Source: Verrucomicrobiia bacterium (GTDB lineage Bacteria; Verrucomicrobiota; Verrucomicrobiia; Limisphaerales; JAUIHU01). Taken from it: a DNA stretch of 17,367 nucleotides. Below are positions 1 through 6,050 of the stretch, one piece after another. The DNA lies in assembly GCA_030432175.1 (NCBI GenBank), contig JAUIHU010000016.1, positions 1 to 17,367 of the forward strand. The letters run 5' to 3'. The position numbers and the translations under genes are program-made. Within the stretch, counting starts at the first letter, position 1. The number at the start of each line of letters is the position of its first letter. The notes under the pieces are model-generated. The model did not search any database, was not told the DNA's origin, and was given only the letters and a program-made list of their open reading frames with translations.

Positions 1-1
1 C

Positions 2-292
2 AGTGTCGGTGAAGAGGCTCTGTATTTTGAAGTCGATCTTTGCGCTCTTAGCAGCCTGCAGGTCAGTGAGGCTTTTCTTTTCAAGGTACTGGACCTCAAC
101 ACTGAGATCCAACCTGTCAGCGCTGGAATCGACACTTCCAATCCGGATGATGTGAGACTTGTCCTGGTGGAAAGCAGAGAAGCTTCCACTCTTGACGATA
201 ATGAGCTTCTGGCTGTGTTTGACGCCATGGAACTCGCTGTGGACCGCCTGGAAGCGTTGATTCAGGAAAACGTAAAACCTGAAACACTCTGA
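2..292 (+). CDS. C-terminal part of a small acidic protein, possibly YjfI/DUF2170-like (5' end outside window)
   Basis: An open frame runs from the left edge to a TGA at 290-292, giving 96 residues with no start in view. The pattern fits a small alpha/beta protein: a beta-like stretch, a helix ending in LDLNTEIQPVSAGI, an acidic turn, a strand (VRLVLVE), then a long C-terminal helix. The order 'hydrophobic helix, LN, PxS, GI, strand, S-T-L, long helix' resembles my memory of the YjfI/DUF2170 family. Members of that family sit beside PspA homologues, as in E. coli yjfI-yjfJ, and a PspA gene does lie downstream here at 1103. YbjN or secretion-chaperone-like folds have a similar layout and cannot be excluded. 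The reading frame is well supported; the family is a tentative inference from a fragment. Confidence 0.6.
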   Translation, partial: SVGEEALYFEVDLCALSSLQVSEAFLFKVLDLNTEIQPVSAGIDTSNPDDVRLVLVESREASTLDDNELLAVFDAMELAVDRLEALIQENVKPETL

Positions 293-356
293 ATAATTCA
301 GAGGCCAGGTCCTCCTTTATCAAAAAGGCGCGAGTGTAATTAACGTTGGGTTGCGT

Positions 357-414
357 CCCGGGATCAGCTGATTCCCGGCTCGGCGAGTGGAGCCAGCATT
401 TGAGGAAACTGGCT
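357..414. repeat. Nested inverted repeats upstream of the recombinase-like gene
   Basis: Three short dyads are packed together in the 219-base gap between the first two genes. CCGGGA (358-363) faces TCCCGG (373-378) around the perfect palindrome TCAGCTGA. GGCTC (377-381) pairs with GAGCC (390-394). AGCCAG (391-396) pairs with CTGGCT (409-414). The last two share bases 391-394, so they cannot form together. No run of T follows, so this is not a standard intrinsic terminator. It could be a mutually exclusive RNA fold, a protein-binding site or the scar of a mobile element. I see no gene in this gap. Confidence 0.4.
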
Positions 415-473
415 GGACAATAAAAAGCCACCCTCCTGCAACAACGCTCCTAAAAAATTCCCCAAATTAAAAT

Positions 474-502
474 TTGACAGTAATAAAAGCATATTCTATT
501 GT
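474..502 (+). promoter_or_regulatory. Sigma-70-type promoter, possibly giving a leaderless mRNA
   Basis: A perfect -35 hexamer TTGACA (474-479) is followed after 17 bases by TATTGT (497-502), which matches the -10 consensus at 4 of 6 positions. Transcription would begin near 508-510, only 2-4 bases before the ATG at 512. The local sequence is AT-rich and there is no room for a ribosome binding site, so the predicted transcript is leaderless or nearly so. The -35 and spacing are clear; the -10 is moderate. Confidence 0.6.
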
Positions 503-511
503 TTCCTTACA

Positions 512-979
512 ATGAAACTGGCGGCATGGGCAAAAGCAAATGGACTGACATATCTGGCCGCCTGGAAGCGATATAAAGCCGGGACGTTGCCGGTCAGGGC
601 ATGGAAGGGTGACACGGGAGCGATATTGGTGGATCCAGCCACTCGAGGATTAGTAGTCTATCTTCGGGTGGATTCAAAAGCAGACAGCGAGGAATTAGAA
701 CGAGCCCGCGAAGATTGCGAACGTTACTGCAACAAACGCAAATGGCGGATCGAAGAGGTGATCGAAGAGATCGGGGATGGGAGAAGGGATGAGCGGTCTG
801 CGTTTTTGGATTTATTGGATTCTAAACCTACCCGGATTGTGACCTGGAAACCATCAATGCTGGCGGAAGTCGGCTGTGGGATCCAGTACCTGGAAAGATT
901 GCTTCCACAGGCCGGATGTGAACTTGTTTATGTCGAATCCGAGAAAATTTTAACTCCCAGCGACGCATTCACTGGCTGA
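512..979 (+). CDS. IS607-type serine recombinase homologue lacking catalytic residues
   Basis: This 155-residue protein has the architecture of the IS607 TnpA (OrfA) recombinase. Residues about 1-42 form a MerR-like helix-turn-helix (MKLAAWAKANGLTYLAAWKR, then a GTLPV wing). Residues about 47-145 form a resolvase-like core, including LERAREDCERYC and the GDGRRDERSAFLDLL segment that matches the family's GSGxxDxRxxxxxLL. The active site is not preserved. The family's YARVSS reads YLRVDS, so the catalytic serine position is D54. The DRLxR motif reads S-M-L-A-E at 115-119, losing both arginines and the aspartate. The C-terminal segment normally seen after the core is also missing; IS607 TnpA is usually about 200 residues. 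No tnpB lies nearby. It is therefore likely an immobile DNA-binding relic or a co-opted regulator; its own promoter and intact frame favour the latter, as an inference. Confidence 0.75.
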   Translation: MKLAAWAKANGLTYLAAWKRYKAGTLPVRAWKGDTGAILVDPATRGLVVYLRVDSKADSEELERAREDCERYCNKRKWRIEEVIEEIGDGRRDERSAFLDLLDSKPTRIVTWKPSMLAEVGCGIQYLERLLPQAGCELVYVESEKILTPSDAFTG

Positions 980-1102
980 TCCCCTGCTGAATCCGCACAA
1001 GCTGAATCATACCGATCCGGGTCTCGTTAACCAGGGATGCTGATTGAAGTGAAATGAACCTGAAATTGTAACTGAAACCTATATTAAATACCCAAAACTG
1101 AT

Positions 1103-1792
1103 ATGAGCATTTTTTCACGACTTTTTAAAATTGGACAGGCCAAGACCAACCAGATTATTGACAGTATGGAAAAGCCGGAGGTCATGTTGGATCAAGCGAT
1201 CCGAGACAAGGCCAAGGCTATTCAGGACGCCAAGCGCGCTTTGCAAAGCTGCATCGCCACTGAGCGCCAGACCAAAGCTCAGTTGAACCAATACCGCGAA
1301 GAGAAAGCGATGTGGGAAGGTAAAGCAGAAGCAGCTTTGCGAGCTGGCAAAGAAGAGTTGGCTGTGAAAGCGCTGCAACGCGCCGAAGAATCCGAACGCA
1401 AAGCTCAATCGACCGAACCCAACTGGCAAGGCCAGAAAAACAGTCTGGATCAGATCAAGGCTGACATTCACCAGATGGAAGATGAGTTAGCTGAGCTGAA
1501 GCGGAATAAGGATTTCATTATAGCTCAGAGCAAAACCGCTGAGGTCAAAAAGAACATTTACGAAGCTCGCGCTAAAGTGAACAAACGCAGTGACGTGGAT
1601 GATTTGATTTCACGAATGAAATCCAAAGCTGAAAAAGCCTCTTACGAAGCGGATGCGGCTCAGGAAATGGCCAGCACATTTGACGGGCGGGATTCTCTGG
1701 AGAAGGAATTCGACAGCCTTGGCACATCGGCAGCCAATCCGGATGTGCAAGACAAACTGGCTGCGCTCAAAAGCAAGCTGGGACAATCCTGA
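1103..1792 (+). CDS. pspA: PspA/IM30-family membrane-stress protein
   Basis: The 229-residue product starts MSIFSRLFKIGQAKTNQIID, the amphipathic N-terminal helix typical of PspA/Vipp1. The rest is almost wholly helical and highly charged, with long coiled-coil heptads (about 25-150) and the family's early motif MEKPEVMLDQAIRD. The length is that of the family (about 220-230). PspA proteins are ESCRT-III-like: they polymerise on the cytoplasmic face of damaged inner membrane and help hold the proton-motive force. No pspB, pspC or pspF and no sigma-54 promoter are visible, so control must differ from the E. coli system. The 5' neighbours are the recombinase-like gene (123-base gap) and a possible YjfI-like gene. 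A strong terminator follows, so pspA ends its transcription unit. The start has no clear Shine-Dalgarno sequence. In the YjfI context the E. coli paralogue YjfJ may be the nearer relative. Confidence 0.9.
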   Translation: MSIFSRLFKIGQAKTNQIIDSMEKPEVMLDQAIRDKAKAIQDAKRALQSCIATERQTKAQLNQYREEKAMWEGKAEAALRAGKEELAVKALQRAEESERKAQSTEPNWQGQKNSLDQIKADIHQMEDELAELKRNKDFIIAQSKTAEVKKNIYEARAKVNKRSDVDDLISRMKSKAEKASYEADAAQEMASTFDGRDSLEKEFDSLGTSAANPDVQDKLAALKSKLGQS

Positions 1793-1863
1793 GATGATAC
1801 CCATGCGATCATGATCTCAAACAGAAAATCTGCTCTTAACGAGCAACATCTTTAGAATTTCAG

Positions 1864-1901
1864 GCCGATGTTTATTCTTCCGAATGAGCGTCGGCTTTTT
1901 T
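1864..1901 (+). terminator. Rho-independent terminator after pspA
   Basis: GCCGATG-TTTATTC (1864-1877) pairs with GAATGAG-CGTCGGC (1882-1895) to form a 14-bp stem, counting three G-U pairs, around a TTCC loop. Six T residues follow at 1896-1901. The gap up to the next gene (1902-1965) holds no other clear signal. Confidence 0.9.
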
Positions 1902-1965
1902 GTATCTCCCTATGAACTGAATCATGTCATAACTTCATCATAAACCTTTAAACTTTGATCCCACC

Positions 1966-3348
1966 ATGCAATCCACTCGCTCTAATCTGCTGATCATTTC
2001 CATGCTTCTCAATCTGGGCTTGCTGCTCGGACTGGGTTATGTCGTTTCAAAATCAGGATCCAACGCCAGTAGCGCCGATGAAGCTTCCAACATTCATCCA
2101 GTAAAAGGCACAGAAAATCTGAGCGCCCAAAGCGGCGAGCCCGAACCAGATCAAGCCATCCCTCAGATCTGGTCTATGCTGGAAGCTGAAGATTACCCGA
2201 CCTTCATAGCGAACTTGCAGAAAATAGGTTGTCCTGATGAAACCATCCGCCTGCTGGTCGCTGCTGAGATCAATGAGAAGTATAATCAGCAGTTGAAGGA
2301 CATGATGCGCTCCGGTGATGAAGAATTCAAATTCTGGGCAACAGGAATGAATCCATTCGGAGGATCCTATGGCGCAAAAATCTCTGACATGATGGAGGTA
2401 GAGCGAGCCCGTCAAGATGAAGTGAAAGCTGCATTGGGTGAGTTGGGCGTTCCGGAGACTGCTGAATCCTGGATGTACGGAGGACCAGCCATGGCTTCTT
2501 ACCTGGAACAAAATCTCGGTTTCCTTCCCAAAGAAGAACGAAACAATGTCATGGATATCTACATGCAGTATCAGATGAAGCAATCTGAGATCATTATGAA
2601 TGCCAATGGAATTATGTTGCCTTCAGATCAGGAAGCTATCCGAGCCATGAAGCAGGAAATGAATGAGCAATTGGCGTCACTGATGACTCCGGAACAGAAG
2701 CAGGACCTGGATCTCTACATGTCGGACACGGCCAATATGATGAGATCTCAGCTGGTGGGCTTCAATCCAACGGAAGATGAATTCAGAGCGATTTTCGACA
2801 TACAACAAGCCTTCGATCAAAATTATTCCAACCAATATGGACTGATGGGGGCATCTCCGGAAGAGCAAGCTGAGAGACAAGCTGCTCAACAGGAATTACA
2901 AAACCAGATCCGGGAAACTTTGGGAGAAGAAAGATTTCAGGATTACCAGAAAGCTCAGGATTATTCATACCGCACACTGACTCAGTTATCGGACCGACTC
3001 GGGCTTGAATCCGGCGCGGCAGATGAAGTTTATGGGATGCAACAAGACATTCAGACAGCGCAGAATCAAATTCTTGGCGATCCAAATTTGTCGATGACTG
3101 AAAAGGGAGCCGCTCTTCGAGAAATCGCCAATGAATCGAGGTCCAGTGTCGAAGGTCTGCTTGGGGAGGAAGGATATAATTATTACCTGAGCAGCGGGGG
3201 ATACTGGTTGAACCAGTTAGAAACCACAGCGAACAACTTTGAACAACCCGTCATACAACCACAGGGCTTTGATACCCCACAATCCACCGATGCTCAGGTA
3301 TTGGATCTAGTGGAAGAAGTCCTGCAGTCTGATGAACCATTGGACTGA
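1966..3348 (+). CDS. Membrane-anchored helical periplasmic protein, function unknown
   Basis: The 460-residue protein begins with a short polar stretch and a hydrophobic segment at about 8-28 (LLIISMLLNLGLLLGLGYVV). This is either an uncleaved signal anchor or a signal peptide without a clear cleavage site, and it would place the remainder in the periplasm. The mature part is acidic, rich in Gln, Glu and Met, and predicted almost entirely helical. Around 238-285 it carries LMTPEQKQDLDLYM and GFNPTEDEFRAIF, a pattern I associate with multi-copy hypothetical proteins of Verrucomicrobiota. The LTxEQ-like element recalls Spy/CpxP chaperones, but the similarity is too slight to assign that role. 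Aromatic-rich YQKAQDYSYRTL and GYNYYLSSGGYWLNQL lie near the C-terminus. It stands alone between a terminator upstream and the mreB hairpin downstream. The reading frame is secure; the function is unassigned. Confidence 0.85.
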   Translation: MQSTRSNLLIISMLLNLGLLLGLGYVVSKSGSNASSADEASNIHPVKGTENLSAQSGEPEPDQAIPQIWSMLEAEDYPTFIANLQKIGCPDETIRLLVAAEINEKYNQQLKDMMRSGDEEFKFWATGMNPFGGSYGAKISDMMEVERARQDEVKAALGELGVPETAESWMYGGPAMASYLEQNLGFLPKEERNNVMDIYMQYQMKQSEIIMNANGIMLPSDQEAIRAMKQEMNEQLASLMTPEQKQDLDLYMSDTANMMRSQLVGFNPTEDEFRAIFDIQQAFDQNYSNQYGLMGASPEEQAERQAAQQELQNQIRETLGEERFQDYQKAQDYSYRTLTQLSDRLGLESGAADEVYGMQQDIQTAQNQILGDPNLSMTEKGAALREIANESRSSVEGLLGEEGYNYYLSSGGYWLNQLETTANNFEQPVIQPQGFDTPQSTDAQVLDLVEEVLQSDEPLD

Positions 3349-3402
3349 AAATAATTCCACTAGACGTGAATACCCTGTTGTTCTAGTTTAGGCCCCAAAT
3401 TC

Positions 3403-3444
3403 GCTCGTCGGATCTAAAGATTGATTGATTAATAACCGACGGGC
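3403..3444 (+). promoter_or_regulatory. Hairpin ending at the mreB start codon
   Basis: GCTCGTCGG (3403-3411) pairs with CCGACGGGC (3436-3444), nine pairs including one T-G, around a 24-base AT-rich loop that contains the direct repeat ATTGATTGATT. The 3' arm ends on the base before the ATG at 3445 and covers the zone where a ribosome binding site would lie. If the message begins upstream, the structure could hold the first start closed and favour the in-frame ATG at 3457. There is no T run, so it is not a terminator. The pairing is directly visible; a regulatory role is inferred. Confidence 0.5.
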
Positions 3445-4479
3445 ATGCGCGCGCCCATGTTCCATAAGTTTAAAAATCTATTCTCCAATGACCTAGGCAT
3501 CGATCTTGGAACCGCCAACGCGCTGGTTTTTTCCAAAGAACAGGGACGGATCGTAGTCCGTGAGCCCAGCGTCGTTGCCGTTGAAGCCTTCAGTGGGAAA
3601 GTGTTGGCGGTGGGTGAAGAGGCTCGAAAAATGTTGGGCCGCACTCCGGGTGATATCAAAGCCGTTCGTCCGATGAAGGACGGTGTGATAGCTCATATCG
3701 AAACCACCGAGGAAATGTTGCGGTACTTCATCAAGAAAGCGCAGAGCGCCAAGTTGATTCACCCGCAGGTTTTGGTGGCCGTGCCTTCCGGCATCACTGA
3801 AGTGGAAAAACGCGCTGTTAAAGATTCCGCCACCAATGCTGGAGCACGGCTCGTCCGGTTAATCCAACAACCGATGGCTTCTGCTATAGGAGTGGGTCTA
3901 CCCGTGGGAGATCCGGCCGGGAACATGATTGTGGATATCGGCGGTGGCACCTGCGAAATTGCGATCATTTCTCTGAATGGGATCGTTCTGAGCCGCAGTT
4001 TGCGTGTCGGTGGGGACGAATTCAACGGCACCATTCAGGAGCACATGAAACGGGCTCACAATCTCCTGATCGGGGAACGAACTTCTGAGAGTATCAAAAT
4101 CCAGATCGGATCCGCCTATCCCATGGAGCAGGAGGCGACCCTGGAAGTTAAAGGGCGGGATTTGAGTTCCGGTTTACCTAAAACGATCACGATTCGATCT
4201 GAAGAAATCCGCGAAGCGCTGAAAGCTCCCTTGGATAATATTCTGGAAGCCATTCGCGTCACTTTAAATGACTGCCCGCCGGAATTGGCTGCAGATTTGA
4301 TTGACCGAGGCATCATGGTTGCGGGAGGGGGAGCGCTCTTGCGAGGGATTGATCGCCTGATTGCTCAGGACACCAACCTTCCGGTGCATGTGGCGGATGA
4401 TCCTCTGAGTGCCGTTGCTGAAGGAACCGGGTCTGCGCTTCAGGACTTTAAAGTATTGAAACGCGTCTCCTCACTCTGA
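3445..4479 (+). CDS. mreB: Rod-shape actin homologue MreB
   Basis: MreB is a bacterial actin that polymerises under the inner membrane and guides the elongation machinery. The 344-residue product has the actin-fold ATPase signatures: phosphate-1 loop GIDLGTANALVF (about 18-29), phosphate-2 loop IVDIGGGTCEIAI (about 162-174), and the adenosine motif IMVAGGGALLRGIDRLI near the C-terminus. The amphipathic membrane-binding helix MFHKFKNLFSND lies at residues 5-16. The start is either ATG 3445 or in-frame ATG 3457; the latter gives the usual N-terminus beginning MF-K-F and escapes the upstream hairpin. The length is normal for the family. It is the first gene of the mreBCD-mrdA-rodA-rng cluster, with 30 bases to mreC. 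Confidence 0.97.
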   Translation: MRAPMFHKFKNLFSNDLGIDLGTANALVFSKEQGRIVVREPSVVAVEAFSGKVLAVGEEARKMLGRTPGDIKAVRPMKDGVIAHIETTEEMLRYFIKKAQSAKLIHPQVLVAVPSGITEVEKRAVKDSATNAGARLVRLIQQPMASAIGVGLPVGDPAGNMIVDIGGGTCEIAIISLNGIVLSRSLRVGGDEFNGTIQEHMKRAHNLLIGERTSESIKIQIGSAYPMEQEATLEVKGRDLSSGLPKTITIRSEEIREALKAPLDNILEAIRVTLNDCPPELAADLIDRGIMVAGGGALLRGIDRLIAQDTNLPVHVADDPLSAVAEGTGSALQDFKVLKRVSSL

Positions 4480-4509
4480 GCCGTAGTCACCAGTCTGGGA
4501 TGAAACTCA

Positions 4510-5337
4510 ATGGACAAAAGATTATCCAGTTACATTACCTTGGCCCTGGCCTGGTTGTTTCTGATTTTTCTGCTGCTGCGCCCGCATGATCCGGAGTCCC
4601 CGCAGGATTCCTCCTGGCTTCGTTCTCTTTTTCAGACTCCATACGAACCCGCCATCGCCTTACACGCCAGCGTAGAAGGCAGCCTGGAGGGCGTCGCCGA
4701 TCTGGTGACTCAATCCAAACGACAAGCTTTGCAGGAAGTCGCAAGGTTGAAATCTGAAAATCAGCGCCTTCACGTTGAACTATTACAGATGGAAGCGCTG
4801 CGTGAAGAAAATCTGCGCCTGGAGAAGTTGCTGGATTTAAAAAGTCAATCACCATGGAAATTACAACCCGCCCGTGTGATCGGTAGAGAACCCAGCGGGT
4901 GGTGGAAGGAAATTCTGATTGATTTCACTGCCAATGACGGAGCCAAACCGATGCTTCCGGTGCTGACAGCGGACGGATTAATTGGAAGAATCTCCAGTGT
5001 TGAAGGGACATATAGTCGTGTAACATTGCTCGGGTCGCCGCAAATGCAGGTTGCGGCGCTTTCCAGAGAAAGCCGAGCGGCAGGAATTTTAAGAATGTCT
5101 CGTGAAGAATCCTATTCCATGGACATTCTGGAACTCGATTTTCTGAAGCGCGATTCAGGAGTGCAAGCTGGTCACCAAATCGTTACCAGTGGTCTGGGCG
5201 GTGTTTTCCCGGCAGGGATTCCCATCGGAGTTGTTTTGAAAGTCGAACCCAGAATGGAAGGACTCTATTATGGCGCCAAAGTGCAGATGCATGCCCGTAC
5301 CGATAGTTTGGAAGAAGTATGCATAGTTTTACGCTGA
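4510..5337 (+). CDS. mreC: Rod-shape scaffold protein MreC
   Basis: MreC is a bitopic protein whose periplasmic part activates PBP2-RodA. The 275-residue product has one transmembrane helix at about 8-24 (YITLALAWLFLIFLLL), a periplasmic coiled coil at about 68-112 (VARLKSENQRLHVELL), and the two beta-barrel domains of the MreC core. The core includes PARVIGREPSGWWKEILID, the DGLIGRIS turn and the conserved TSGLGGVFPAGIPIGVV near the end. The length is typical. Its 3' end overlaps mreD by 19 bases, which suggests translational coupling and fits a stoichiometric MreC-MreD complex. Confidence 0.95.
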   Translation: MDKRLSSYITLALAWLFLIFLLLRPHDPESPQDSSWLRSLFQTPYEPAIALHASVEGSLEGVADLVTQSKRQALQEVARLKSENQRLHVELLQMEALREENLRLEKLLDLKSQSPWKLQPARVIGREPSGWWKEILIDFTANDGAKPMLPVLTADGLIGRISSVEGTYSRVTLLGSPQMQVAALSRESRAAGILRMSREESYSMDILELDFLKRDSGVQAGHQIVTSGLGGVFPAGIPIGVVLKVEPRMEGLYYGAKVQMHARTDSLEEVCIVLR

Positions 5338-5903
5338 TCCGTATAAGAACGGCTATCCTTCTGCTTGTTGGATTTTTCCTCGTGACCGGAAGAACATTGG
5401 CCGGTGACAACCTCTGGCTGGCTCCAGTCTGGCAGGCGGCTTTGATTGGACTGATCACTTTCACGGCGCTAACCAGTGAATCAGTTACGGTAGTCTGGGT
5501 CAGTCTTGGAACAGGCCTGTCATTGGATGCGCTTACCGGTCACCCAATGGGAGTTTGCGCATTGGCATGTATGGGGTCCGCAATGTTGGTTCGAAGATTC
5601 CGACCTTATATTTCTGCCGACCAATACTCTACCCAGGTTCTGACATCGTATTTTGTCAGTTTCTCGATGCATACTATTTCCTTCGTTGCGCTGAAACTCA
5701 TTGCTGATCCGGCGCCGGTCTGGATTTCCTACTCAGGTTATTTGTTTCTCTGGACCGCTGTTCACCAGATCTGGATTTCGCCGATCCTGTTCAAAGGAGC
5801 ATCGGGTTGGGATTTGAAAATGTGGAAAAGGTGGCGTCAGGTTTCTGCATTTCGAGATAATCAACAAATCAAACAACGCCCTACCTCCTCCAGGTTTGGG
5901 TAA
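5319..5903 (+). CDS. mreD: Rod-shape membrane protein MreD
   Basis: The 194-residue protein is strongly hydrophobic, with about five predicted membrane helices: about 9-24, 33-50, 55-78, 100-125 and 130-150. Its C-terminal tail is basic (KMWKRWRQVSAFRD). The segment GLSLDALTGHPMGVCAL corresponds to the conserved central MreD motif, usually seen as G-x-x-x-D-x-x-x-x-x-P-x-G. MreD binds MreC and modulates its effect on PBP2. MreD sequences diverge greatly, so position contributes to the call: it starts inside mreC and is followed by mrdA. The 144-base gap to mrdA holds no clear terminator; it contains only the mrdA leader noted separately. Confidence 0.9.
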   Translation: MHSFTLIRIRTAILLLVGFFLVTGRTLAGDNLWLAPVWQAALIGLITFTALTSESVTVVWVSLGTGLSLDALTGHPMGVCALACMGSAMLVRRFRPYISADQYSTQVLTSYFVSFSMHTISFVALKLIADPAPVWISYSGYLFLWTAVHQIWISPILFKGASGWDLKMWKRWRQVSAFRDNQQIKQRPTSSRFG

Positions 5904-6033
5904 TCCGAATGGGTGAGATTCCTGCTTGAAGAATTTAAGCGACTGAATTCCTGACGCAGTTTTCTTTCCGTTTGAAACCCTGGGTTCGCTGAACTATTTT
6001 CAGATCGAGTGATAGACGTTTACGGTTGCGTCT

Positions 6034-6050
6034 AAAGGAATGAATGAATG
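6034..6050 (+). promoter_or_regulatory. Strong RBS followed by three staggered ATGs (mrdA start)
   Basis: AAAGGA (6034-6039) is followed by ATGAATGAATG, so ATGs occur at 6040, 6044 and 6048 in three different frames. Only 6048 opens the PBP2 frame, and it sits 8 bases from the Shine-Dalgarno core, which decides the start. The ATG at 6040 meets a stop after three codons. A five-pair dyad AGACG/CGTCT lies just upstream. This is one of the few good Shine-Dalgarno sites in the window. Confidence 0.7.

Noticed and set aside
512..979. Complete IS607 insertion sequence
   Set aside because: There is no tnpB, the recombinase is truncated and catalytically altered, and no clear element ends are visible.
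1030..1102. Sigma-54 or strong sigma-70 promoter before pspA
   Set aside because: No GG-N10-GC element is present; TTGAAG, TTGTAA and TATATT occur but with wrong spacing.
2053..2583. Antisense open frame of 176 codons
   Set aside because: It is opposite the exported helical protein; its sequence is low-information and no start signal is visible.
3360..3386. Terminator after the 460-residue protein (CTAGA/TCTAG dyad)
   Set aside because: The stem is only five pairs with a 17-base loop and no T run.
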